Source: a virus. Taken from it: a stretch of 51,598 bases of DNA. The position numbers and the translations under genes were made by a program. The DNA lies in the IMG/VR virus record IMGVR_UViG_3300024505_000296, positions 1 to 51,598 of that record; one strand, given 5' to 3'. Shown piece by piece: positions 35,493 to 44,918 of the stretch (position 1 is its first letter; each line of letters begins with the position of its first letter). The notes under the pieces were generated by a model. The model was not told the DNA's origin. It did no database searches and was given only the letters and a program-made list of their open reading frames with translations.

Positions 35493-35912
35493 GTGGCATA
35501 TAGCAACCAGGTTATTGATCATTATGAAAACCCCCGCAATGTGGGTAGTCTTGATAAGTCTGATCCTACCGTTGGTACTGGTATGGTTGGGGCACCTGCT
35601 TGCGGCGATGTGATGAAACTTCAAATAAAGGTAGATGAAAATGGAATCATCGAAGACGCAAAGTTTAAAACCTACGGGTGCGGTTCGGCGATTGCGAGTA
35701 GCTCGCTCGTTACCGAATGGCTTAAAGGTAAGACGCTCGACCAAGCGGGTACGATTAAAAATTCGGCTATCGCAGCAGAACTCGCTTTGCCCCCCGTCAA
35801 GATCCACTGCTCTATCCTCGCAGAAGATGCTATTAAATCAGCCATTGAAGATTATCGTAGAAAGCAAAGAGAAACTGAATTAAATGATAACACTGTCGGA
35901 ACTAGCAGCTGA
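35493..35912 (+). CDS. iscU: Iron-sulfur cluster scaffold IscU
   Basis: The 139-aa protein starts with GTG. The three scaffold cysteines are Cys37 (APACGD), Cys63 ([10 protein letters not shown]) and Cys106 ([10 protein letters not shown]), with Asp39. The LPPVK motif at 99-103, which binds the HscA chaperone, is kept. It should accept sulfide from a host cysteine desulfurase and assemble [2Fe-2S] clusters. The next gene is IscA-like and overlaps by 29 bases. Confidence 0.95.
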   Translation: MAYSNQVIDHYENPRNVGSLDKSDPTVGTGMVGAPACGDVMKLQIKVDENGIIEDAKFKTYGCGSAIASSSLVTEWLKGKTLDQAGTIKNSAIAAELALPPVKIHCSILAEDAIKSAIEDYRRKQRETELNDNTVGTSS

Positions 35913-36204
35913 AAAAGTAAAGACACAGTTAGAACGCAGAGGCAAAGGATTGGGCATAAGAGTAGGAGTAAAAAACTCCGGATGTTCAGGTCTTGCTTAT
36001 GTTTTAGAATATGTCGACACTCCAAACGAGCATGATGACGTTTGGCAAAGCAATGGTGTTAACATTTACACAGATAAGAAATCTCTAGTGTACCTGCTAG
36101 GTTTAGAAATGGATTGGATCAAAAACGGACTTAACGAAGGGTTTGATTTTAAAAACCCCAACGAAACTGCTCGCTGCGGGTGTGGGGAAAGTTTCAAAGT
36201 ATAG
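35884..36204 (+). CDS. iscA: A-type iron-sulfur carrier IscA
   Basis: The 106-aa protein has the A-type signature: Cys34 (SGCSGLAY) and Cys98-x-Cys100 (ARCGCGESF). It takes clusters from IscU to target apo-proteins. It overlaps iscU by 29 bases in another frame, so they are co-translated. Candidate targets within the phage are the radical SAM enzyme and the CDGSH-like protein; the host's PqqE is another. Confidence 0.94.
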   Translation: MITLSELAAEKVKTQLERRGKGLGIRVGVKNSGCSGLAYVLEYVDTPNEHDDVWQSNGVNIYTDKKSLVYLLGLEMDWIKNGLNEGFDFKNPNETARCGCGESFKV

Positions 36205-36205
36205 A

Positions 36206-36290
36206 ACACCTACCTTAGGACGTTATCGTTACATAGGTGTGCCCGGCTGCTGGGCGAGGATGATAGTAGGAGTCGTGCCCGAGGGCATCC
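36206..36290. ncRNA. Structured element resembling 23S rRNA helix 69-71 on one strand
   Basis: It lies between the convergent ends of iscA and the 36302 gene. ACACCTA (36206-36212) pairs with TAGGTGT (36234-36240), GCCC-GGCTGCT-GGGC follows (36241-36255), then GGATG (36258-36262) with CATCC (36286-36290). On the minus strand, bases 36233-36210 read TGTAACGATAACGTCC then TAAGGTAG. That matches the highly conserved 23S rRNA helix 69-71 sequence as I remember it, with one substitution and one missing G. Confidence 0.5.
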
Positions 36291-36301
36291 TTAAGTGAGC
36301 A

Positions 36302-36589
36302 TTAATATTTGCTAACAGGTAACAGACTGCTAGCGGGCATGTCCCATATCTTTTTCCTATCTACTCCTTTTTTCTGTGCGAAACGTTTAACATCGCACTT
36401 TGAGCAGCAATGGAAATAATTGTTACTTAGACGCCTATGGTCTATGTGTTTTAGATCTCTTTCAAATTCTTCATCACAACTGTCGCAACGGAATACCGCC
36501 ACAGTCTTTTCTCTCGTATAGACATGATCCTTACCTAGCTTGCTAGGTCTAGTGTATTCTGTGGTACGTGTCAGTTGTTTCAAGTACAT
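36302..36589 (-). CDS. Small C2-C2 zinc-binding phage protein
   Basis: A 95-aa minus-strand protein with CDSC (about 35-38), followed 24 residues later by HCCSKC, a zinc-ribbon arrangement. Basic elsewhere. Such proteins in T4-like phages resemble HNH-associated or DNA-binding modules, but no HNH core is seen. The box TGTAAATA ends 5 bases before its ATG, so it is a probable late, nearly leaderless gene. Confidence 0.72.
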   Translation of the reverse strand: MYLKQLTRTTEYTRPSKLGKDHVYTREKTVAVFRCDSCDEEFERDLKHIDHRRLSNNYFHCCSKCDVKRFAQKKGVDRKKIWDMPASSLLPVSKY

Positions 36590-36593
36590 AAGA

Positions 36594-36601
36594 TATTTAC
36601 A
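36594..36601 (-). promoter_or_regulatory. Late-like box TGTAAATA, minus strand
   Basis: Its last base is 5 positions before the A of the minus-strand ATG at 36589. It is divergent to GCTAAATA at 36622. Confidence 0.45.
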
Positions 36602-36621
36602 TTCGGCTTATAGAATTTTGG

Positions 36622-36629
36622 GCTAAATA
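36622..36629 (+). promoter_or_regulatory. Late-like box GCTAAATA
   Basis: Upstream of the 2510-aa fibre gene. Leader about 27 nt, with GGAG at 36653-36656 before ATG 36662. Confidence 0.5.
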
Positions 36630-36661
36630 TTAGGAGCAAGTAGCTTTTTCCGGAGTTTATA

Positions 36662-39600
36662 ATGGCTAGACAAGAGATTAATATTGGTATCGAAGGCAAT
36701 GACGGTACCGGCGACAGTATTCGTGACAGTTTTAAGAAAGTCAACGAAAATTTCACAGAACTATATGCTATTCTAGGACAAGAAGGTAAACTGTCCTTTA
36801 CTGGGCTATCTGACACACCTAGCCAGATACGCCTAGCTGATTCAAATAAAATACTGGTCGTTGATGGTGTAACTGAAGAAATTGTTTTTAAAGAACTAGT
36901 AGGTGATGCTACTCTAGTTATCAACCAAGTAGATCCAGGAGTTATCCGTTTTAGTTCTCTAGCTTCTGCGTTGATCAACGATGCCACTCCAACACTTGCT
37001 GCCAACTTAAACTCTAATTTCAAACGTCTAACAAATCTTAGTCCAGCTCAATTAGATACAGATGCTGCTACAAAAGGATATGTAGACGGAAAATTATCTC
37101 TAGCTGGCGTAAATGCTAGAGATCCAAACACTAATGCTATTAGGACAGAATGGGGAACTATGACTGGTCCGCTGATCCTAAGCAGAAATCCTATACAAAG
37201 CGATGATGCCAACTACAATGGGTTAATCGCTGCTACAAAATCTTATGTAGATGGCAAAACATTTACCAGTGCTAATAACATCTTTGTTGCTAAAAATGGT
37301 AGCGACAATAGAACAGATATTCCAGAAAACCAAAGAGGACGTTCTTGGTCAGCTGCCTATGCTACTGTTAGCTATGCTGCTCAAGTAGCAGAGCAGATCA
37401 TTAACAGTGCTCCATTTGAACTAGGTCCTTATAGAAAGAAACTTACCTACGATTTTGGTACCAAGAATTCAACACTTTATTCGTTTGCTGCTTCTCCCTT
37501 GTCAGGAGTAGGTGCTACAGCAGTAGCAAGGATGGGCGTCGATTCTTTCACTATCCCTATCGTAGGAACTGGGTACGAACTCGGAGATGTGTTAACGCTA
37601 TCTGGAGGTACTCCTGTTATTCCAGCACAGGTGCGTGTAGAAGCCAAAGATATCACAGGCGGCATTACTCAACTTTCTATCGTAGAAGCAGGTGTCTATA
37701 GCGCATTACCTGATAATATAACCAATATCACTCTCGTAGGAGGAACCGGTAACGGTGCTAGGATATCGGCTACCTGGAAAGTCAGTAGCATCATAGTTAC
37801 TAATGGAGGTAGCAATTACGGTTCTGCTTCTGCCATATTCTCAGGAGGATCTCCTACATTAGGAGCAGAAGCCACTCCTATAGAAGTAGGTGGAGTTATC
37901 AAGGATGTGAATATCGTAAGCAATGGTTCTGGATATACATCTATTCCAACTATCGATATCTATCTACCAAGAATAACCATAACTACAGAAAATCTAGGTT
38001 CCGACTTTGACAACGATCTATCAGATGGTCAACTATTACGAGGATTAACTTCAGGTGCTGTAGCTAGAATCGTTAACTTTGCTGCCGAAATAGATAATCT
38101 AGGCAACGAAATATTTGATATACAAACACTTACTGGTAATCTTCTTGTAGGAGAAGAAATAGAATACGGCCAAGCTACCAAGAACGTACAAGTTACTATT
38201 GAAGTAGAAAGTGGTATCTATTACGAACATTTTCCTATACGTCTAGCAGCTAACGTTTCTATCAAAGGAACAGAATTTAGACGTGTCCAGATCAGACCAA
38301 AACCAGGAATCAGCAGATCCCCTTGGGCTAGATTATATTTCCGTAGAGATCCTATCATCGACGGAATCCGTGTCTCGACCACAGAATACGGTTATCACTA
38401 TCTAACAGATCCGCTGGACTACTCAAGCACTCCCAAGAATAACGACGAAATGGATGTGTTCTTAGCCAATGACGCTGTTGTTGTACGTAACATGAGTGTT
38501 CAAGGTCACGGCGGATTCATGATGGTACTTGACCCCGAAGGTCAGATATCTGCCAAGTCACCATACATGCAAGTTGGATCAAGTTTTACTGGCAGCACTA
38601 ATGCCAAGAGATTTGCTGGTGGACAATACGTCGATGGATTCGTAGCTAACATGCCCGGTGTGCTACTAGATAAGAGCGATGACGGATATAAGATCACTAT
38701 CGGTGGTCTTTACAGAGAACCTCAGCTACCAACATCATTTGTGTTCGGCAGTGATTTATATAGGATTACCTTAGCGACTAGAGTAGAAACACCATATTTT
38801 GGCGCTAAGACTCTGCTGGCTGCTAACAAAACATTCATACAAACAGAAACCATAGCATGGATCAATTCACCTAGTGGATTTCCTAATCTAAACTATGACG
38901 AAGATATTTGTTATAGAGATGTAGGACTGATCGTTGATGCTGTCATGGAAGACCTTCTATATGGCGGTTATAGACATAGCTCACAAGCAGGTAGACTATA
39001 TTTTTCTAGTGGTTCTACTATCATTGCCGGTCAAGTAACACAGACTGCCGCAGCTATAAGACATGCTAGAGATATCGCGATAAAATGTATCAAACAAGAA
39101 CTGTTTACACCTGTGCTAGGCAGCGCAGGACAAACTACTATTCCGTCGATCACTGATGGTGCCACTGCTCAAACTATCGTTGACAACTGTTTTGAAATCA
39201 TAGCTAATATTGTTCAATACGGAGAAGCTATGTATAAGGCCAAGGCCTTGATACAGGCTAACAAAGAACTCATACAGGTAGAAACTGTTAAATTTGTCGA
39301 TCAATATTATCCTTCACTAAATTATCTTAAAGACACTTGTAAGCGAGATGTTGGACTTATAGTTGATGCTATTGCTATAGACATGTTTGGAGATTTTACA
39401 GAATCTCTAAGAGCAGGATATTCTTACTACAGACAAGGAGTATTGGTATATGCGCAGGATCAAATTCCTGCCGAAACAGATGCTGTTAATTTTATAGGTT
39501 CTACTATAACCGATATTATACAGAACATCACCATAAGTCCTTTACGTAGCAAACAGACTTTCAATCCCTCATCTGCTGTTTCTATATCAGCAAATACAAT

Positions 39601-42600
39601 AACACTACCTTCGCACCCATTTACTAATGGATCTAAGGTACAATATAGCAACGGCGGTGGGTCTTCTATTACCACAGATTTTGGTACCTTATCAACTGTA
39701 GATCCATATTATGTTTATGTGATAGATGCTGACACTATTCAACTGTTCGAATCATTTGATCTGATAGTAGCCGCAGAAAAAGGTCTTTCTACAGCATTGG
39801 CAATCAATATCACAGGATCAGGCAGTGGGTCCAGCCATACTATTCAGTTCTACCAGACTAAAGACCTAACACTATCAGGTGTAGATCTAACCAACGCTAA
39901 AGTACTAACAGGAACTAGCACAGGTACTATAGACACTGCTGTAGGTTATATTAATACTATCGCAGCAGGCGGTGATAGTACCACTGTGCCTGATATCTAT
40001 CCACAATATAACTGCGTGTTAGATACTCCATATAATGCCATGGTCGGTGGTAAAGTTATCTTAAGAACACCTGGTAACAAGTCAATGTTGAACAACGACT
40101 TTACACAGGTCAATGACTTGGGCTATGGAATTTTTGCCAACAATAACGGTTTGATCGAATCTGTGTCGCTGTTTACCTATTACTGCTACACAGCCTACTA
40201 CTCACTCAACGGTGGTCAGATACGTTCAGTGGGTGGCTCATGCTGTAACGGTGTGTATGGTTTAAGGGCAGAAGGTGCTGACCCTAATGAAGTACCAGAT
40301 TCAGTCAATCTAAAATTTCCGCTAGCCCAGACAGCTACATCTTATGAAAATGCTCTACTGTCTATTAGCAATGCCAAGGGATCGTTAACTCTTTATGTGA
40401 CCAATTATTCATATCTACCTCGAAATGGCTGTGTCGTCGACATTGATCATACAGGCGATTCTGGAGCAGGAGTTACATTAGGTTGGAGAACATACAACGT
40501 AGTAGGTGTATCCACAACAGGTTTACCAACCGGTGTTGCTGCGCTTTCATTAGCTAATGTGACTAGTGCTTCGGGAGTCACTGGTATCGCCAACGATTTG
40601 ACCAGCAAATCATTGATCATAAGACAAAGCGGTGAATTGGTCATTAGTGGTAAAGATGCCATCGTAAGCACAAGACCAAGCACTGCTCTAGTATTTTCAG
40701 AATCAACTGCCAACGTTATCAGAGTAACTGCGTTTAACCCATATCTAGATGTCGGAGCAGCAGACAAAGATGTGTTAGTGACCACTAGAGACGGATTCAG
40801 TTATGTTTCGTTACCTGTCAAGAAAAATGATACAACATTTACTATACCTCCAGGTTTCGGCAATGCTGGCGATGATTATATAGCTATCCAACCTTTAAGC
40901 ACAGCTAACGCTGCGAGACTGACTTATCAAACTACAGGTTATACTGTATATCCTAGTACAACAGGAACAGGAGGACAGATATTTGGTTATCAAGACTCTA
41001 TATACGAAATAACAGGATATACGCTGGTTAATACCGGTCTACCAAATGCTTATGCCAAGGTTACATTTAACAACGTCACTAATCCTAATGCTGCTACTGC
41101 TCGAGGAACGGTCAGCGCGGTTACCAAGGCCAATCCTGCTGTAGTCACTACTACACAGGCCCACATGATGACAGACGGCAAGAAGGTCAAATTCACCGGC
41201 GTCGGTGGTATGACAGAGTTGAATTTCTCAGGTTCAAACTATTACTATATCAAGAGACAGACTAACACTGTCAATATAACTGCCACTGCTGCCGGAACTA
41301 ATTATGTAACTTTAGGATCAGCAGTGTCTACACCTGCGCTGGCTACTGGACAGGCTGTGATAGTTTCTGGATCTATAGGCGGATTGGTCAGCATACAAGA
41401 CTATTTCGTCCATCGTGTGATTAATTCTACAACAATCACAGTGAGCACGTACAGGATCAATGCTACGGCAACAATCGTTTCTACAGACCCATCAAGACCT
41501 AATCAGATAGTAGTCGACGATACCAGCAAGCTATCGCTGAATCAAGCTATCATCTTCTATGGTACAGGGTTTGGCGGTATCGTTAGTGGTACTACATATT
41601 ATGTTCTATCTATACCAGATACTACACATATTACGATAACTGCCACTATCAGCGGTACGACCCCAGTGACATTGACTACTGCTTCCGGATATATTTGGGG
41701 TGGTACTACTGCTACACTTAGCAACGCTACTGGTTCTGTTTCTACAGTGATCAGATCATTTGATAGTTTTGAATTGTATTCAGATAGTGCGTTAACAACC
41801 GCAGTCAACAGTACCGGATATACTACATTTACCAGCGGTGGTACTGTCAGTGCCATGGGCGGATTAACTTACAGCATCAATAACAGTGCCAGCAATGTGT
41901 CACTCAACGCAGGTATAAGAGGTGGTGCTACAGGAACTGTCACCGTTAATATTTCTACTATGAGAGCCACTAGCGTGGACTTCTTGGATATAGGAACTGG
42001 TAGCTACGCAGACACTAACTATCCATCAGATATTTTTGGTCCGCCGGCTAACACCCCTGATGTAGCTAAACAAGTTCTAGAACAAAACAAGGGTCGTGTG
42101 TTCTATGTAAGCACAGACCAAAACGGTACATTCAAAGTCGGTGACTTCTTCGGTGTTGATCAAGGTACAGGTAATTTGACCCTGAGCGCCAAAATCAACT
42201 TGGCTGGTATCGAAACTCTAAGATTGAAGAGCGGCGTTGAAATTAACGAGTTCTCAAACGATACAACCTTAGGTGGAACAGGACCTGCTCCATCTACTTC
42301 TACACCTACATCTAATGCTGTTAGAACCTATATCGATTCTAGACTAGGTCTATCTAACAGCGGCACCATAGTAACTACAGGTTTGGTTGGTCCGGGGTAT
42401 ATGGCTCTAGATGGTACATTGGGCATGAAAGGTCCTATGGACCTTAACAACAACAGAATCATAAATGTTGCTAGTCCAACATCAGCGAATGATGCTGTTC
42501 CAAGAAATTACATGAAGCTGTTGAATCTAGAGGATGGTACGACTACTGGAGCAAGCAGCGGTGACCTATTGACATTCACTGGTACTGCTGCCGGCTTTAC

Positions 42601-44194
42601 AAAAGCCACTGTTACTGGTGCTATAACTCTAAACAGAAGCGGAACTACATTAACATCTACCCTTGCTTCAAATTATGTTACTGATAACAATATAGCTTAC
42701 ACTGCTGCTATCGGTCAATACAAGTTAAATCTTAACACTCTAAAAGCAAAAGCTGCGGATGGTCTACAGATAACTTCTTACACCAATCAAACAGTAGGAG
42801 CTCCTCGAGTAACACTGACAGCCACATTACACGGATTTGTTAATGGAGAAAGCGTTGTCATTTCAGGTGAGACTTCAATAACTTCTTTAAACGGTCAATG
42901 GACCGTTTACAATGTGACTACTAACACATTCGATATAGCACTAGCTATACCGTCTGGCACACTAAGTTCTACTATACGAGTAAGATCGTTCGGTCTGTTA
43001 TCAGCTGCCGATTCGGCTGTGTTCACAGTTAGTGCTAACGGTTTCTTGAGCTTGAATGATTCGACTTCTACTACTAGTGGTGTTAGATTTACCAAGCTGG
43101 CATACATCGATCCTAGTGTTTATGATGCCACTGACAATCAATCATTGTCTGGAAACAGCACAAAGGTGTTGGCAAGAAGAGCAACACCTGCTAGTGGAAC
43201 CGCTATCGGAGCTCCGGTTCCCGTTGACGCTAGAACTATCGTAGAAGACGGCGACGGTCTAAGCAGAGCAGAAGTTCCATCAGTAGGTGCTGTGGTTAGA
43301 ACAGCTACTGGTACTGGCTCTGGCAAATTTAGCACAATCGGTTACAGTTCTACAACTGCTGTAGGTGGTTTGAATCTAGTACAAAGAGATGCTTCAAACG
43401 GATTTTCGGCAGGCGCTGTATCTGTTACAGGATTGACCAGTAGTGGTGAAATTACGCTGGCAGGTGGTGGATCAATTAATGCTGTCGGTTCACTTGGTAT
43501 CAAGATGACTGTTAACAGCACAACATCAACTGTACTATCTCGAGTATTAGATAACGCAGGTTCTCAAGCATATTATGTTGCTCTCAGAGATGGTAACGGT
43601 AATACTGCTATAAGATTAAACACCGGTACATCGGCAGCATATCAATACAATGCTTATTATGCTACTATTCACAATTTTTGGGATGCCACCGGTAGTAACG
43701 CAGGTACAATTAATGTTAATAATGGCGGAACATTATCAACAGGCGCAGCAGCAAATACTGGACAGATTGTCGGTAACTGGTCTATAGGTTCGGGCAGTAG
43801 ATTCTCAGCCACATGGGCCGACTTAGCAGAATGGTATACAAGTGATCAAGAATACGAACCAGGTACGATAGTAGAATTTGGAGGCTCTGCCGAAGTCACT
43901 AAGAGCAGCAAAGCAGCTACTACTAGAATAGCCGGTGTGGTTTCTACTAATCCGGCTTATGTGATGAACGGAGAATGCCCAGGCACTAGAGTATGTGTCG
44001 CACTACAAGGCCGTGTGCCATGTAAGGTAGTAGGCAAAATTTCCAAAGGAGATCTCATAGTTTCTAGCCAGATTCCGGGTGTAGCTATTTCTTCCGGCGA
44101 AGAAGCTAAACCAGGAACAATCATAGGTAAAGCCCTAGAAAATTACGACAGCGATAGAATTGGTACGATCGAAGTTGCCGTAGGCAGGTTATAA
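36662..44194 (+). CDS. Giant tail-fibre/receptor-binding protein with C-terminal chaperone-like domain
   Basis: A 2510-aa protein. N-terminal motif GDSIRDSFKKVNENFTELY is shared with two smaller genes downstream. The middle is beta-rich, with a duplicated ~80-residue module carrying NYDEDICYRDVGLIVDAV and NYLKDTCKRDVGLIVDAI. It also has a conserved region QIRSVGGSCCNGVYGLRAEG. The C terminus (WADLAEWYTSD to RIGTIEVAVGRL) resembles the intramolecular chaperone/Peptidase_G2-type domains of fibres. Late box and GGAG upstream. It should form the long distal fibre. Confidence 0.88.
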   Translation: MARQEINIGIEGNDGTGDSIRDSFKKVNENFTELYAILGQEGKLSFTGLSDTPSQIRLADSNKILVVDGVTEEIVFKELVGDATLVINQVDPGVIRFSSLASALINDATPTLAANLNSNFKRLTNLSPAQLDTDAATKGYVDGKLSLAGVNARDPNTNAIRTEWGTMTGPLILSRNPIQSDDANYNGLIAATKSYVDGKTFTSANNIFVAKNGSDNRTDIPENQRGRSWSAAYATVSYAAQVAEQIINSAPFELGPYRKKLTYDFGTKNSTLYSFAASPLSGVGATAVARMGVDSFTIPIVGTGYELGDVLTLSGGTPVIPAQVRVEAKDITGGITQLSIVEAGVYSALPDNITNITLVGGTGNGARISATWKVSSIIVTNGGSNYGSASAIFSGGSPTLGAEATPIEVGGVIKDVNIVSNGSGYTSIPTIDIYLPRITITTENLGSDFDNDLSDGQLLRGLTSGAVARIVNFAAEIDNLGNEIFDIQTLTGNLLVGEEIEYGQATKNVQVTIEVESGIYYEHFPIRLAANVSIKGTEFRRVQIRPKPGISRSPWARLYFRRDPIIDGIRVSTTEYGYHYLTDPLDYSSTPKNNDEMDVFLANDAVVVRNMSVQGHGGFMMVLDPEGQISAKSPYMQVGSSFTGSTNAKRFAGGQYVDGFVANMPGVLLDKSDDGYKITIGGLYREPQLPTSFVFGSDLYRITLATRVETPYFGAKTLLAANKTFIQTETIAWINSPSGFPNLNYDEDICYRDVGLIVDAVMEDLLYGGYRHSSQAGRLYFSSGSTIIAGQVTQTAAAIRHARDIAIKCIKQELFTPVLGSAGQTTIPSITDGATAQTIVDNCFEIIANIVQYGEAMYKAKALIQANKELIQVETVKFVDQYYPSLNYLKDTCKRDVGLIVDAIAIDMFGDFTESLRAGYSYYRQGVLVYAQDQIPAETDAVNFIGSTITDIIQNITISPLRSKQTFNPSSAVSISANTITLPSHPFTNGSKVQYSNGGGSSITTDFGTLSTVDPYYVYVIDADTIQLFESFDLIVAAEKGLSTALAINITGSGSGSSHTIQFYQTKDLTLSGVDLTNAKVLTGTSTGTIDTAVGYINTIAAGGDSTTVPDIYPQYNCVLDTPYNAMVGGKVILRTPGNKSMLNNDFTQVNDLGYGIFANNNGLIESVSLFTYYCYTAYYSLNGGQIRSVGGSCCNGVYGLRAEGADPNEVPDSVNLKFPLAQTATSYENALLSISNAKGSLTLYVTNYSYLPRNGCVVDIDHTGDSGAGVTLGWRTYNVVGVSTTGLPTGVAALSLANVTSASGVTGIANDLTSKSLIIRQSGELVISGKDAIVSTRPSTALVFSESTANVIRVTAFNPYLDVGAADKDVLVTTRDGFSYVSLPVKKNDTTFTIPPGFGNAGDDYIAIQPLSTANAARLTYQTTGYTVYPSTTGTGGQIFGYQDSIYEITGYTLVNTGLPNAYAKVTFNNVTNPNAATARGTVSAVTKANPAVVTTTQAHMMTDGKKVKFTGVGGMTELNFSGSNYYYIKRQTNTVNITATAAGTNYVTLGSAVSTPALATGQAVIVSGSIGGLVSIQDYFVHRVINSTTITVSTYRINATATIVSTDPSRPNQIVVDDTSKLSLNQAIIFYGTGFGGIVSGTTYYVLSIPDTTHITITATISGTTPVTLTTASGYIWGGTTATLSNATGSVSTVIRSFDSFELYSDSALTTAVNSTGYTTFTSGGTVSAMGGLTYSINNSASNVSLNAGIRGGATGTVTVNISTMRATSVDFLDIGTGSYADTNYPSDIFGPPANTPDVAKQVLEQNKGRVFYVSTDQNGTFKVGDFFGVDQGTGNLTLSAKINLAGIETLRLKSGVEINEFSNDTTLGGTGPAPSTSTPTSNAVRTYIDSRLGLSNSGTIVTTGLVGPGYMALDGTLGMKGPMDLNNNRIINVASPTSANDAVPRNYMKLLNLEDGTTTGASSGDLLTFTGTAAGFTKATVTGAITLNRSGTTLTSTLASNYVTDNNIAYTAAIGQYKLNLNTLKAKAADGLQITSYTNQTVGAPRVTLTATLHGFVNGESVVISGETSITSLNGQWTVYNVTTNTFDIALAIPSGTLSSTIRVRSFGLLSAADSAVFTVSANGFLSLNDSTSTTSGVRFTKLAYIDPSVYDATDNQSLSGNSTKVLARRATPASGTAIGAPVPVDARTIVEDGDGLSRAEVPSVGAVVRTATGTGSGKFSTIGYSSTTAVGGLNLVQRDASNGFSAGAVSVTGLTSSGEITLAGGGSINAVGSLGIKMTVNSTTSTVLSRVLDNAGSQAYYVALRDGNGNTAIRLNTGTSAAYQYNAYYATIHNFWDATGSNAGTINVNNGGTLSTGAAANTGQIVGNWSIGSGSRFSATWADLAEWYTSDQEYEPGTIVEFGGSAEVTKSSKAATTRIAGVVSTNPAYVMNGECPGTRVCVALQGRVPCKVVGKISKGDLIVSSQIPGVAISSGEEAKPGTIIGKALENYDSDRIGTIEVAVGRL

Positions 44195-44202
44195 AAAACT
44201 AG

Positions 44203-44210
44203 GATAAATA
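44203..44210 (+). promoter_or_regulatory. Late promoter GATAAATA
   Basis: Predicted start near 44216, with an AAAGG-containing leader of about 13 nt before ATG 44229. Confidence 0.6.
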
Positions 44211-44228
44211 TAGGGTAAAGGTAATAAA

Positions 44229-44906
44229 ATGAGCATAACATCGATCAACATAGGTAATTTTGTCAATGACGGTCTCGGAGACGATCTTCGTGCGGCTTTC
44301 CAAAAAGTCAATGCTAATTTCGCGACTTTAGATAACCAACTGAGTGTTACTGGAAAAAACCTAGGTTCAGGTGCTAGGATCTTCAAGCAAAAGTCTAATT
44401 ATAATCTCGAAATGAGATCATTAGTAGCTGGAACTAATATTAATCTTGTAGAAAATACTGATAACATCACTATTAATTCTCCTTTACAAAACACATTTAA
44501 TAGTATAGTAACTAGTAACGGTAATGTGGATGCTATCAGTCCAACTACAGAGGTTACTTTCCAGGGCGGAAACAATATTGTAATCACTAAGTCTGGAAAT
44601 ACTATAGTGTTCGATGCTAACCTAGTAGCAGTCAATCTAGAAGAAGACCTAAATTTAAACGGACACAGTCTATTAGGTTTAGGTAATATAAACATAACAG
44701 GAAATATTACCGCTACAAATTTATTCGGTAATCTATTAGGCTACAACAGCCAAGCATTAATTTCAGGAGTATTCGATTATAACTTTGGTTCGATAACTCA
44801 AGGAAATTATATAAACGCAACAGAATTTTTATTTTCACAGCTCGATTGGGATTTTGGTACAGTAACAAGTCCAGGTACCTATGAACTCGATCTCGGAACG
44901 ATTTAA
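44229..44906 (+). CDS. Fibre-associated virion protein
   Basis: A 225-aa beta-rich protein. The N-terminal motif GDDLRAAFQKVNANFATLD matches that of the giant fibre. The C-terminal part has NGHSLLGLGNINITGNITA, a fibre-type repeat, and an FDYNFGSI / LDWDFGTV pair. Probably a fibre partner or alternative fibre. Confidence 0.75.
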   Translation: MSITSINIGNFVNDGLGDDLRAAFQKVNANFATLDNQLSVTGKNLGSGARIFKQKSNYNLEMRSLVAGTNINLVENTDNITINSPLQNTFNSIVTSNGNVDAISPTTEVTFQGGNNIVITKSGNTIVFDANLVAVNLEEDLNLNGHSLLGLGNINITGNITATNLFGNLLGYNSQALISGVFDYNFGSITQGNYINATEFLFSQLDWDFGTVTSPGTYELDLGTI

Positions 44907-44918
44907 CGGAGAAAAAGG

